From contig CAWJJO010000013.1 in the NCBI GenBank assembly GCA_963843285.1, positions 372,001 to 436,000 of the forward strand: 64,000 bases of DNA. Direction: 5' to 3'. Below the pieces are notes generated by a model. That model saw only the letters and a list, made by a program, of their open reading frames with translations, ran no database searches and had not been told where the DNA came from. This document shows, one piece after another, positions 8,009 to 16,444 of the stretch; position 1 is the stretch's first letter, and every line of letters begins with the position of its first letter. The stretch is from CAZDDB01 sp963843285 (lineage in GTDB: Bacteria > Acidobacteriota > HRBIN11 > JAKEFK01). The translations under genes were made by a program, and so were the position numbers.

Positions 8009-8290
8009 ATGCCGCAAATCATGGTCACTGTTGTTCGTGCCGATACCAATCAGGAATATGAAGTCGAATTGCCGGACAATGCGAAGTTGGACGACCTGTT
8101 ACCGCAGCTTGTACAACAGCTCGGTCTTCCACTGGTTGGACCGGACGGAAACCGCATTTCCTATCAACTTTCCAACAAACGTACAAGTCAGGAATTGAAG
8201 CAGAACAAATCTCTAGCAGAATACGGCGCCAAAAACGGGGACATGCTCCTGCTGACTTCTACCTTTGTCGCAGGGTTGGCCTTTCATTAG
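8009..8290 (+). CDS. Ubiquitin-like beta-grasp protein (YukD-like)
   Basis: 93 residues. The pattern MVTVVRADTNQEYEVELPDN...LDDLLPQLVQQLGL...ISYQLSNKRTS...SLAEYGAKNGDMLLL fits the beta-grasp fold of ubiquitin and YukD. There is no diglycine end; the last strand is followed by TSTFVAGLAFH, so the nearest equivalent of the conjugated glycine is G89 with a four-residue LAFH tail that would need removal. The JAMM peptidase encoded two genes later is the obvious candidate for that cut. It lies between E1 and E2 genes. Fold and context give high confidence in a Ubl; conjugation itself is inferred. Confidence 0.85.
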   Translation: MPQIMVTVVRADTNQEYEVELPDNAKLDDLLPQLVQQLGLPLVGPDGNRISYQLSNKRTSQELKQNKSLAEYGAKNGDMLLLTSTFVAGLAFH

Positions 8291-8294
8291 ATTT

Positions 8295-8359
8295 GGAGTG
8301 GCGGGCGGGCGTCCCTGCCCGCCCGATAAGGGCGGCCACGGATGGCCGCCGCTACAAAC
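8295..8359. repeat. GC-rich double-hairpin intergenic repeat
   Basis: Two adjacent hairpins, CGGGCGGGC...GCCCGCCCG and GGCGGCCA...TGGCCGCC, fill the gap between the Ubl and E2 genes. The same layout, with outer GGAG and CTCC ends and the words GTCCTGCCCGC and CCACGGA, occurs at 13428-13480 and 18768-18830. It sits inside an otherwise tightly packed operon, so it may process or stabilise the mRNA. Confidence 0.75.
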
Positions 8360-8386
8360 AAGCCCATGAACCGAAAAGAAGTTCGA

Positions 8387-8872
8387 ATGAAAAATGACTA
8401 TACAGAGATGCTTCGCCTGGATGCCGAATCTTCGATTATTGATTTTGAAGTTACCGGCAATCCGCCCTATCGCTACCTGATCACATTTCGTTGCGCGGGA
8501 ATGCGTACCGATGAAACGGGAAAACCGGCGATTATTCAGGAGCATCGTTGCCAGGTGGTGTTGGGCGCGCAATACCCATCACAGCCGCCGGATGTGACAT
8601 GGCTCACGCCGATCTTTCATCCGAATATCAAGATGCAAGCGGTCTGTCACAGCGGTCAGTGGGCGCCCAGCTGGTCTCTGGCGGAATTTGTTTCCGAGTT
8701 GGCCGATATGGCGCGCTATGCGAAGTACAATCTCCAGTCACCCCTCGATAAAAAAGCGGCCGAGTGGGCGAAGTACAACCTCAATCTCTTTCCACTCGAT
8801 GCGCGTCCGATTCGCGATCGGATTGCTAGAATGGTAATCCGAATAAAGGGGAGCGAGCCAAACCATGGCTGA
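8387..8872 (+). CDS. E2-like ubiquitin-conjugating enzyme (UBC fold)
   Basis: 161 residues from ATG 8387. Earlier in-frame ATGs at 8342 and 8366 fall in or directly beside the palindromic repeat and lack a ribosome site. The E2 core is clear: YPSQPPDVTWLTPIFHPNI (from residue 63), with HPN at 78-80, then C87 in AVCHSGQWAPSWSL where E2s have the catalytic cysteine followed by the tryptophan-containing loop, and SPLDKKAAEWAKYN matching the family SPL-N--AA region after the active site. It overlaps the JAMM gene by eight bases. It should accept the Ubl from the E1 by thioester transfer; this is inferred from motifs. Confidence 0.9.
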   Translation: MKNDYTEMLRLDAESSIIDFEVTGNPPYRYLITFRCAGMRTDETGKPAIIQEHRCQVVLGAQYPSQPPDVTWLTPIFHPNIKMQAVCHSGQWAPSWSLAEFVSELADMARYAKYNLQSPLDKKAAEWAKYNLNLFPLDARPIRDRIARMVIRIKGSEPNHG

Positions 8873-9422
8873 ACCTGACGAGCTCCGGATCCGGATCAAA
8901 CCGGTCAAGACGAAACCACAAAAGGGTAAGCTGCCGGCTAAAATCGATCCCGACTATCCGGCCGGATTATTAGTAGTTTATGCTACTACTACAGTCCTGA
9001 ATTCGATCCGTCAGTATGCGGGCTCCGATCTGGACTACGAATTGGGCGGCGTTCTTGTAGGACGCGTGAGCAAATCGTCGAGAAGGCTGTTCATCGTCAT
9101 CGAGGACTTCATTCCTGCCAGCAAAGGAATATCACACCGTGCCTCCTTCGAGTTTACCAACGAAGCGCAGGAAGAAATCCACGACGTCATGCAATCAGAA
9201 TTCAAGGATCGGAAGATTGTCGGCTGGTTTCATACTCACCCGGGCTACGGGATTTTCCTTTCCGGCGCAGACCAATTCATCGATACAAACTACTTCAAAG
9301 AAAAGTACCATGTCGCTGTGGTGCTGGATCCGACCAGAGCAGATGTGGAGCTTGGACTTTTTGTCTGGGATCGCAATCAAAAGCGTGTCCCTGTGCCCGT
9401 ACTTGAGTTGGAACAGGATTAA
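8865..9422 (+). CDS. JAMM/MPN+ metallopeptidase (deubiquitinase-like)
   Basis: 185 residues; ribosome site AAGGGGAG upstream of ATG. The JAMM motif is complete: E59 (YELGGVLVG), then H123-T-H125-P with S133 and D136 in the HxHP-x6-S-x2-D spacing. These residues bind zinc and catalyse isopeptide cleavage. The front 30 residues are basic and low in complexity. It is the last gene of the operon, and its stop codon touches a large palindromic repeat. Expected roles are trimming the Ubl tail (LAFH after G89) and removing the Ubl from targets. Confidence 0.92.
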   Translation: MAEPDELRIRIKPVKTKPQKGKLPAKIDPDYPAGLLVVYATTTVLNSIRQYAGSDLDYELGGVLVGRVSKSSRRLFIVIEDFIPASKGISHRASFEFTNEAQEEIHDVMQSEFKDRKIVGWFHTHPGYGIFLSGADQFIDTNYFKEKYHVAVVLDPTRADVELGLFVWDRNQKRVPVPVLELEQD

Positions 9423-9559
9423 CCACAAAGGCACAAAGACACGAATGAAGCAAGGGATTTCTCGCAAAGACACAATGTCGCAAAGCACAAGAGGACATCT
9501 TTGCGTCTTTGCGAGAAATCTTCTTCCTTCTTTTCGTGCCTTCGTGTCTTTGTGGTGAA
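9422..9559. repeat. Nested CACAAAG-type palindromic repeat
   Basis: Outer arms ACCACAAAGGCACAAAGACA and the matching TGTCTTTGTGGT end enclose a second inverted pair of the TTTCTCGCAAAGAC...GTCTTTGCGAGAAA type. This is one family member inside another. It begins at the JAMM stop codon and lies between that gene and the convergent nuoF, where it could act as a terminator-like or exonuclease-blocking hairpin. Confidence 0.8.
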
Positions 9560-9563
9560 ATCC

Positions 9564-10853
9564 TCAGACGAGGGCGGGAACGGCGTTGAAGGGACAGACT
9601 TTACCAGTAATATGCTGCTCAAATTCTGCGCGATAGTGTTTGATAAAACCTTCAATGGGCATCGCTGCTGCGTCGCTCAGCACGCAAATGGTTCGCCCTT
9701 TCATGTTTTCGCAAGCATTCAGCAGCGTGTCTAGATCCTGCATGCGACCTTCCCCGTATTCGATCCGGTGCAGAATGTTGTATAACCAGGCTGTGCCTTC
9801 GCGGCATTGAGTACACTGGCCACAACTTTCATGTTCGTAAAAACGGGCAGTAATCATTGCCATTCGCACCATGCAGGTTGTTTCATCCATCACTACAACA
9901 CCTGCAGAACCAAGCATACTTCCCACCTTTACGAGTGAATCAAAATCCATCGGCGTATCGATGTCTTTTGGCGGAAGAATGGGAACCGAGGAGCCGCCTG
10001 GAATCACGCCTTTTATGGCCCGACCACCGGGAACCCCACCCGCAATCGAAATTAACTGACTCAGCGGGATTCCCATCGGATATTCGTAAGTTCCCGGTTT
10101 GTTGAGATGACCGCTCATACAAAAAAGCTTCGGGCCGAAATTGTTCTTCGGGCCGATCTGGGTAAACCAGTCCGCTCCGCGATTCAAGATATGCGGCAAA
10201 TTAGAAAGCGTCTCCACGTTGTTGATTACGGTGGGACAACCGTACAGACCTACAACCGCCGGAAATGGCGGTTTCACTCTTGGTTGACCTCTCTTGCCTT
10301 CCAGCGATTCCATCAGACCGGTCTCTTCACCGCAAATGTATGCGCCTGCGCCGCGAAACACTGTAATGTTCAGATTCACGCCCTTTCCAAAGATATTCGC
10401 GCCAAGATACTTCTTCGCTCTTGCCTGCCGGATGCAAATATCCAGTAGCTGCGCTCCATAGTAGAATTCCCCGCGGATGTAAACAAATGCCTGCTCGCAT
10501 CGGATCGCATACGCAGCAATGGCCATGCCCTCAATCAGTTGGTGCGGATCCTTTTCGATAATGACCCGGTCTTTGAATGTTCCGGGCTCGCTTTCATCTG
10601 CGTTGCAGCAAAGATACGTCGGCTTCCCTGTGTTTTTAGGAACGAAGCTCCATTTCTGACCGGTGGGAAATCCGGCGCCGCCCCGGCCGCGCAACCCGGA
10701 TTTTTTGACTTCCTCAGTCACTTGCTCCGGAGTCATTTCATGAATCACTTTCTTCCAGGCGCGATATCCTCCGCTTCGTTCGTATCCTTCGATCCGTCTT
10801 TGATCCGGATCATCAGCAAATTTGGTCAGGATTTTTTCGTAATCTTCATACAT
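9564..10853 (-). CDS. nuoF: NADH-quinone oxidoreductase subunit F (NADH-binding, FMN and 4Fe-4S)
   Basis: 429 residues from ATG 10853. Glycine-rich FMN/NADH site GLRGRGGAGFPTGQKW at 53-68, ADESEPGTFKDR at 85-96, GAGAYICGEETGL at 168-180, and the 4Fe-4S ligands C344, C347, C350 (SCGQCTQCREGT) plus C390. Normal NuoF length. It catalyses electron entry from NADH into complex I or a related NAD-linked enzyme at the cytoplasmic face. The isocitrate dehydrogenase gene ends one base upstream, so the two are one transcript. No other nuo genes are in the window, so nuoF stands apart from its usual neighbours E and G. Confidence 0.95.
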   Translation of the reverse strand: MYEDYEKILTKFADDPDQRRIEGYERSGGYRAWKKVIHEMTPEQVTEEVKKSGLRGRGGAGFPTGQKWSFVPKNTGKPTYLCCNADESEPGTFKDRVIIEKDPHQLIEGMAIAAYAIRCEQAFVYIRGEFYYGAQLLDICIRQARAKKYLGANIFGKGVNLNITVFRGAGAYICGEETGLMESLEGKRGQPRVKPPFPAVVGLYGCPTVINNVETLSNLPHILNRGADWFTQIGPKNNFGPKLFCMSGHLNKPGTYEYPMGIPLSQLISIAGGVPGGRAIKGVIPGGSSVPILPPKDIDTPMDFDSLVKVGSMLGSAGVVVMDETTCMVRMAMITARFYEHESCGQCTQCREGTAWLYNILHRIEYGEGRMQDLDTLLNACENMKGRTICVLSDAAAMPIEGFIKHYRAEFEQHITGKVCPFNAVPALV

Positions 10854-10854
10854 A

Positions 10855-11859
10855 TTACAACTCGTGAATGATTGACTTTGTAAAACTCTGAGTGGTGGCG
10901 GTACCTCCAAGGTCAGGAGTATAAATCTTCTTTTCCTCGAAGACCACAGTCAACGCATGAAATATTCGTTCCGCCGCTTTCAATTCTCCCAGATGTTGCA
11001 ACATCAGCAACGCGGAAAGCAGAAGCGCGGTCGGATTCGCAATGTTCTTGCCCGCTATGTCCGGAGCGCTGCCGTGAACTGCCTCAAAGAGCGCCGCCTG
11101 TTCCCCGATATTTCCGCTTGGCGCAAGCCCGAGCCCGCCGATCAAACCGGCCGCCAGATCGGAAATGATGTCCCCGTACAGATTGATCGTAAGAAGTACA
11201 TCAAATTGATGAGGATTCAGGACCAGCTGCATCGAAGCGTTATCTACAATCATTTCCTTGTAGTCAATTTCCGGATACTCCCTGCGGACTTTGCGAATGC
11301 TGTCCAGAAACAGACCATCAGAAAGTTTCATGATATTCGCTTTGTGGATTGCCGTGATCTTCTTTCGCCCTTGCTTCCGGCAAAGCTCAAAAGCATAGCG
11401 AGCAATTCGAGTAGAGGCGACTTCCGTGATGATCTTCAGACTCTCCACCACGCCCGGCACAACAACGTGCTCAATTCCCGAATACAGATCTTCGGTATTC
11501 TCGCGCACCACAATCAAATCTACTCCGCTATATCTCGCGACCACCCCCGGGATGTTCCGGATGGGACGCGTATTTGCGTACAGGTTTAGAGTTTTGCGCA
11601 GCGTCACGTTGATGCTGGGGAAGCCTTCACCAATCGGCGTCATCAACGGTCCTTTCAGGGCAACTTTGTTTCGGATGATCGAATCCAGGACTTCAGCGGG
11701 AAGCACGGTGCCATATTTCACAAGCGCGGTCTGTCCCGCTTCGTGAACTTCCCAGTGAATCGGTAGGCCGGCAGCGTCCAGGATTCCTCGCACTGCTTCT
11801 GAAATTTCCGGCCCGATGCCGTCGCCCGGTATCAACGTGATGTTATACATCTTCTTCAA
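10855..11859 (-). CDS. NAD-dependent isocitrate/isopropylmalate dehydrogenase family enzyme
   Basis: 334 residues (ATG 11859; an ATG at 11850 is possible). Family motifs: LIPGDGIGPEI at the front, RKTLNLYANTRPIRN, ENTEDLYSGIEH, the KANIMK site and NLYGDIISDLAAGLIGGLG near the C-terminus. The serine-free NVTLRKTLNLYANTRP region and ENTEDLYSGIEH favour NAD-type isocitrate dehydrogenase over LeuB. It would give 2-oxoglutarate, which the glutamate dehydrogenase at 21.7 kb could use. Pairing with nuoF, one base apart, links NADH production and use. Confidence 0.88.
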   Translation of the reverse strand: MKKMYNITLIPGDGIGPEISEAVRGILDAAGLPIHWEVHEAGQTALVKYGTVLPAEVLDSIIRNKVALKGPLMTPIGEGFPSINVTLRKTLNLYANTRPIRNIPGVVARYSGVDLIVVRENTEDLYSGIEHVVVPGVVESLKIITEVASTRIARYAFELCRKQGRKKITAIHKANIMKLSDGLFLDSIRKVRREYPEIDYKEMIVDNASMQLVLNPHQFDVLLTINLYGDIISDLAAGLIGGLGLAPSGNIGEQAALFEAVHGSAPDIAGKNIANPTALLLSALLMLQHLGELKAAERIFHALTVVFEEKKIYTPDLGGTATTQSFTKSIIHEL

Positions 11860-11869
11860 GGTGTGGTAG

Positions 11870-11890
11870 GGGCGACCCTTGTAGTCGCCC
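11870..11890. repeat. Short GGGCGAC palindrome
   Basis: GGGCGAC, a seven-base loop, then GTCGCCC, directly upstream of the isocitrate dehydrogenase start and after the pepA stop. Part of the GC-rich palindrome series in this window. Too short for a separate functional call. Confidence 0.5.
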
Positions 11891-11900
11891 GCTCCATGAG

Positions 11901-13403
11901 TTACACATTGGACAAATATTGCAGAAGAGTTCTTACTCCAAAGCCGGTGCCATTTTTTGGAATATGAAAGAACTCCTTTTCGTACCAGGCCGGTCCGGCA
12001 ATATCAAGATGCACCCATTTCGTATTACCGATAAATTCGCGCAAAAAAAGCGCCCCCTGGATAGCGCCCGCTTCGCTGTTTTGCGCCAGATTCTTGATAT
12101 CGGCTATATCACTCTTCACCATGAATTCATACTCATTGGGGATCGGAAGCTCCCAGTACGATTCACCAACTGCGCTGCCGGCATTCACAATTCGTTTGGA
12201 AAGATCGCTGTCGTTGCCCATCGCTCCTGCGATGTATGGGCCTAGACCGATCACGCAAGCGCCTGTTAACGTAGCCAGATCGATGATTTCCGTAGCTCCC
12301 TGCTTCACAGCCCAGGAAAGACCATCCGCCAGTACAAGGCGTCCTTCCGCATCCGTATTGATGATTTCGATAGTTTTGCCATTCATCGCATGAAGGACAT
12401 CACCCGGACGGATTGCCGAACCGCTTGGCATGTTCTCCGCTGCACACAACACGCCAATGACATCACAGTCCGGCTTGATTTGCGAAAGGGCGCTCATGGC
12501 GCACAGCACGGCGGCTGCTCCCGCCATATCACATTTCATCGACTCCATGAACTTTGACGCCTTGAGGGAAAGCCCTCCACTATCAAACGTGATTCCCTTC
12601 CCTACCAGCGCGACCTTTCGCGCATTCTTTTTTCCCGAAGAGTAGGAAAGTTCAATCAGACGGGGAGGTACATGGGATCCCGAACCAACTCCAAGAATCG
12701 CTCCGGCGCCAAGTTTCTCCAGTTCAGGAGCCTCAATCACGCGGACACCAAGTCCCTTCTCCTTCGCAACCGCGGTTGCAATCTCCGCAAGGACGGCCGG
12801 ATTCAAGGTGTTTGGCGGTTCATTGACCAGATCGCGCGCACGATAGGCGGCATCAACGAAAAGATGCGCGAGCTTAGCAGCTTCCTGGATGGCAGGCGTT
12901 TTAGGAGCAAGCAACGTAACCGATTTGATCTTCTTCGCAGGTTCGATATCCTCCTGCTTCGTCTTGAATTTTAAGAAGCGATACGCCCCGAGCAACGCGC
13001 CTTCGAGAATCGACCGGGATGCCGATGTCGGATCAACCTTGTCGCCGGCAGAAACTGTAAAGGCAACACGGGCACATGCAGCTTTGCGGGCAGCTTGAAT
13101 CGCAGATGCTGAAGCGCGACGAAACATTTCTTCATTGATGTCCACCGCCTTTCCAATCCCGGTCAAAATTACATTTTTAGCACCGATTCCCCCACGACAA
13201 TGGAACAGGATCGTCTCTCCTAACTTACCCTGAAATCGCTCTTCCTTGAGTACAACGGAAAGGGCCTTCTTCAACTTTCGGTCCACCGCCTGAAACAGGT
13301 CCGATTGCTTCCTTGCCCGCTCCACAACAAACAAAACCAGCGCATCGCAGCGCTCGGAAGCAGGCTGCCCTTCACTGATTTTCACGTCTATGTCTAAACT
13401 CAT
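11901..13403 (-). CDS. pepA: Leucyl aminopeptidase (M17)
   Basis: 500 residues; GGAG ribosome site before ATG 13403. The C-terminal catalytic domain carries VGKGITFDSGGLSLK (267-281) and NTDAEGRLVLAD (349-360), giving the two-metal ligands K269, D274, D292, D351 and E353. The N-terminal macro-like domain is present, so it is full length. It removes N-terminal residues from peptides in the cytosol. Probably transcribed with the downstream idh-nuoF pair, from which it is 41 bases away. Confidence 0.97.
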   Translation of the reverse strand: MSLDIDVKISEGQPASERCDALVLFVVERARKQSDLFQAVDRKLKKALSVVLKEERFQGKLGETILFHCRGGIGAKNVILTGIGKAVDINEEMFRRASASAIQAARKAACARVAFTVSAGDKVDPTSASRSILEGALLGAYRFLKFKTKQEDIEPAKKIKSVTLLAPKTPAIQEAAKLAHLFVDAAYRARDLVNEPPNTLNPAVLAEIATAVAKEKGLGVRVIEAPELEKLGAGAILGVGSGSHVPPRLIELSYSSGKKNARKVALVGKGITFDSGGLSLKASKFMESMKCDMAGAAAVLCAMSALSQIKPDCDVIGVLCAAENMPSGSAIRPGDVLHAMNGKTIEIINTDAEGRLVLADGLSWAVKQGATEIIDLATLTGACVIGLGPYIAGAMGNDSDLSKRIVNAGSAVGESYWELPIPNEYEFMVKSDIADIKNLAQNSEAGAIQGALFLREFIGNTKWVHLDIAGPAWYEKEFFHIPKNGTGFGVRTLLQYLSNV

Positions 13404-13427
13404 GAAATTACTCCATTCCTTGATCCC

Positions 13428-13557
13428 GGAGCGGCGGACGTCCTGCCCGCTTGGCGGCCACGGAGGACCGCCACTCCAATAGGCACAGTACTTAAAAAGG
13501 GGTTTTATTATAGCATGACGATAGATCAGCCGGCGGGACGACGGCGCTACAAACCGC
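13428..13557. repeat. GC-rich palindromic repeats filling an intergenic gap
   Basis: 13428-13480 has outer GGAG...CTCC ends and inner GGCGGACGTCCTGCCCGC and GGCGGCCACGGAGGACCGCC, the same layout as 8295-8359 and 18768-18830. After an AT-rich spacer, 13530-13557 carries CCGGCGGGACGACGGCGCTACAAACC, related to the arms at 3368-3451. The 154-base gap holds nothing else that I can identify. Confidence 0.7.
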
Positions 13558-14142
13558 TCATGAGGTCCGGCCTTCCGGCAACATTTTTTTCAAGTTCTTG
13601 CCTGCTTCACCACCGATCTTGCCGCTGGGATCGAGTTTCTGCGCCTCCATGAAATATCCGGACGCAGCCACAGGATCTTTCCTAATCTTGTGGATAATTC
13701 CAAGATATAGAAAGGCTTCCGCGTAGTTCTTGTCGAGCTTGATCACCTTTTCCAGCATCGAGATAGCCTCATCCAGATCCCCATCCAGATAGAGATCACG
13801 CGCGCGTTTCAGCATCTCTTCGGCATCATTGATCATCTCGACTTCAAAAAAGATTTTTGCGCCGATATTGATCGCCAGCGCCCGAACCACTCCGCTCAAA
13901 AAGAAAGTGGCTACCTGTACCAACATAAAATACGAAAGTGGGATATCCGGCAGAATTGCTTTTCCTTTGTACTTCAGCCGGACCTTATGAATCAGCCCCT
14001 GCTTGTACCAGTACTGAACCTTTTCCACCGCCTGATTGATACTTTCGTCGATCTTACTCGTATTAATTTCCAGGGTGACTCGCTTTACAGGTTTTGCCGG
14101 AAGGGGCGGTTCAGCTTTTTTAATTGTCTTCTTTTTCGCCAT
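13558..14142 (-). CDS. DUF4342-like plus TPR protein
   Basis: 194 residues. A lysine-rich start is followed by INQAVEKVQYWYKQGLIHKVRLKYKGKAILPDIPLSYF and a hydrophobic glycine-containing stretch ending IGAKIFFEVE, which resembles the DUF4342 fold. The second half has two TPR units (LDEAISMLEKVIKLDKNYAEAFLYLG, then IRKDPVAASGYFMEAQKLDP). Probably membrane-associated through the hydrophobic stretch. It lies 14 bases after the ClC channel gene and is likely co-transcribed. The exact role is unknown. Confidence 0.65.
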   Translation of the reverse strand: MAKKKTIKKAEPPLPAKPVKRVTLEINTSKIDESINQAVEKVQYWYKQGLIHKVRLKYKGKAILPDIPLSYFMLVQVATFFLSGVVRALAINIGAKIFFEVEMINDAEEMLKRARDLYLDGDLDEAISMLEKVIKLDKNYAEAFLYLGIIHKIRKDPVAASGYFMEAQKLDPSGKIGGEAGKNLKKMLPEGRTS

Positions 14143-14156
14143 GAATTCTCCTGATT

Positions 14157-16223
14157 TTATTTTGCATGATAGTTTTGAAAATCTTCATCTGTGCCGATCA
14201 CAATCAATGAATCCCCGCGTTGTAGTTTCAATCCTGGTTCCGCAATCATGCGCTGATTCTTTCCACCATCGGAAGGGCGAAGCAACTCGAGCACCTGGAG
14301 CCGGTACCGCGAGCGAAAATTGACCTCGCCGATCGTCTTGTTCTCCAGTTCGGCAGGAATCGAAATTTTGCCGAGACGGTAGCCGGCAGGCATTTCCACG
14401 TAATCAATTCCTTCCTGCTCTTTTCCGCGTCTGACAAACTTGGCCATCAACATTTTCTTCTTCAGTACTTCCCTGTTGTACGCGCCAATGATATCGCGGC
14501 GTGTGATGACTCCTACAAATTTCTGCGACGTCGCGTTCTCTACGACGGGGATCTGATCCGCGTCTGTCAAATACATTTTGTCCATCACATCGATGAGTGG
14601 TTGCTCGGGAAACACCGAACCGGTTGGAGTGGCAACGTCCCGCGCCAGAACCAGCGAATACAGATCTTCTTCATTAAAAAATTCTTTCAAATCATGAATA
14701 TCCACGGAGCCGAGAAGCCTTTTTTCTTGATCCACCACGTAGATCAAGTTGCTGCGGGATCTCAACAATTGATGAATCACCTCTTTGAAGCGCTTGTTGC
14801 CATCGATCACCGGAGCATCGGTCCGTTGAAGGTCCTCTACTCGAATCGATTTCATTGCCGTCTCTTCCATGCTCATATCGTGCCGGATCCCTTTCAGACG
14901 CAATTTCTCTGTGTAAATCGAATCGTGGAAAAACTGCCTGGCAACCGTGCTGCTGATAATGCAGGATAACATCAATGGCAGGATGATTTCGTAATCCAGC
15001 GTCATTTCAAAGATCATCAGAATGCCCATAATGGGCGCATAGGTCGTGCCTGCCGTCAAACATCCCATCCCGACTAACGCATAGGCGCTGGGAAGAGCGA
15101 CACGCCCCGGGAAAAGGTGGTAGGCCACAAACCCGACAATCCCGCCAAGAGTCGCCCCTATAAACTGTGTAGGTGTAAAGACACCACCTGAGGCGCCCGA
15201 ACCGACACTGATGGAAGTGGCCACAATTTTCAATACGAATAAAATGCCCAAAAGTTGAAACGCCATTCCATTTTTCAAAATGATGTTCACTGCATCAAAG
15301 CCGTTTCCCCACACATGCGGCCACATCAGACCGATCACACCGATCAATAGCCCACCGATTGCACTTTTCACAAAAATGGGACCCGGAATCTTGCTGAACC
15401 ATCGATCAGAAATCGCCAGGGAACGTCGAAAAAGAACTGCGGCAATTCCAGCCAGCGCCCCCAGGATCACGTACAGCAAGAGTTCCCACTCCGATACAAG
15501 AGCAAAATGCGGAGTGCCGTAAACGGGATCATTGCCAAACCATTTGCGGTAGACGAGGGTGGAAACAATGGAAGAGATTACAAGCGGGGCAAAAATATCG
15601 ATCGCGAAATTGCCAAGGATAATCTCCATGACAAAAAAGGAAGCGGCAATTGGCACGTTGTACGCTGCCGCCAGGCCGGCAGCGACGCCGCAACCGACCA
15701 GGATGCTTACATTTTCTTTGCGAAGGCGAAGAAGTTGCCCGGTCTTTGAAGCTAGAGCTGCCGACATCTGTACGATCGGTCCTTCGCGCCCGATCGATGC
15801 TCCTGTTCCAATACTCATTAGCGAAGAAAGCGATCTGACAAACGCAGCCCGAAGATTCAAGACGCCGCGCCGGATCATAACCGCTTCCATGATTTCCGAA
15901 ACGCCATGTCCTTTCACTTCCTTTGGGAGCAGATACAGCACCAATCCGGCAACGAGACCACCGGCCGCCGGGATCAACAGTTTTAGAGGCCATGGCAAAA
16001 GCAACGCAGCTTGTAAAAAGCTTGCATCGGGGCCGACTACAAGGTGCTGCGCCTTGGTCGAAAGCCATTTGAAAACAGTGGCGGTCAAGCCACCCAAAAG
16101 CCCGATCAAACCAGCCAGAAGAAATAACACCGGTTGTACGTTGATGTCCTTTTCCTTTGGCCACCAACTTGGATAGAGCCAAAAAGATCTTAGCCCCTCC
16201 TTCTGCTCTTCTTGTTCGGACAT
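14157..16223 (-). CDS. ClC-type chloride channel/antiporter with CBS pair and TrkA-C domain
   Basis: 688 residues. The membrane part (about 1-430) has the ClC selectivity motifs GTGASIGREGPIVQ, with the gating glutamate in GREGP, and GSGASGGVFTPTQFIGA. It is followed by two CBS domains (about 450-580) and an RCK/TrkA C-terminal domain (about 605-688, ending LIVIGTDEDFQNYHAK). CBS and RCK_C parts usually bind nucleotides and gate transport. Inner-membrane location. The combination of CBS with RCK_C is longer than the standard bacterial ClcA (about 470 residues). Confidence 0.93.
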   Translation of the reverse strand: MSEQEEQKEGLRSFWLYPSWWPKEKDINVQPVLFLLAGLIGLLGGLTATVFKWLSTKAQHLVVGPDASFLQAALLLPWPLKLLIPAAGGLVAGLVLYLLPKEVKGHGVSEIMEAVMIRRGVLNLRAAFVRSLSSLMSIGTGASIGREGPIVQMSAALASKTGQLLRLRKENVSILVGCGVAAGLAAAYNVPIAASFFVMEIILGNFAIDIFAPLVISSIVSTLVYRKWFGNDPVYGTPHFALVSEWELLLYVILGALAGIAAVLFRRSLAISDRWFSKIPGPIFVKSAIGGLLIGVIGLMWPHVWGNGFDAVNIILKNGMAFQLLGILFVLKIVATSISVGSGASGGVFTPTQFIGATLGGIVGFVAYHLFPGRVALPSAYALVGMGCLTAGTTYAPIMGILMIFEMTLDYEIILPLMLSCIISSTVARQFFHDSIYTEKLRLKGIRHDMSMEETAMKSIRVEDLQRTDAPVIDGNKRFKEVIHQLLRSRSNLIYVVDQEKRLLGSVDIHDLKEFFNEEDLYSLVLARDVATPTGSVFPEQPLIDVMDKMYLTDADQIPVVENATSQKFVGVITRRDIIGAYNREVLKKKMLMAKFVRRGKEQEGIDYVEMPAGYRLGKISIPAELENKTIGEVNFRSRYRLQVLELLRPSDGGKNQRMIAEPGLKLQRGDSLIVIGTDEDFQNYHAK

Positions 16224-16256
16224 ATGTTCCTATGTTATCGGAATTCGTCACGCTTC

Positions 16257-16396
16257 TGTAGGGGCTGAGCATTTCCCTACGCAGTGTCGAACAGATTACC
16301 ACCGGCAGTCATTTCATTCCGCGCAGACGGTTCTGTTCCCTTGAAAATGCTCAGGCCGTCAGGAGAAGTGAGTCCCTACCGTAATGGGACGGGCCG
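16257..16396. repeat. Imperfect inverted repeat in divergent intergenic region
   Basis: CTGAGCATTT (16265-16274) is the exact reverse complement of 16345-16354, and outer GTAGGG pairs with CCCTAC farther out. The element sits between the divergent ClC and VIT1-type genes, whose gap is 221 bases. It could be a decayed miniature element. The promoters of both genes must lie here too, but I see no convincing boxes. Confidence 0.5.
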
Positions 16397-16444
16397 TGCA
16401 TTTGTGAGTACAAAGCGATATCACTTTAGCGTATCCTTGAACAT

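Noticed and set aside
3497..9422. Calling the Ubl operon a CBASS Cap2/Cap3 or a standard Bil defence system
   Set aside because: There is no cGAS-like nucleotidyltransferase or CBASS effector, and the gene order and extra genes do not match the four-gene Bil layout I know. Relation to them is possible but not shown.
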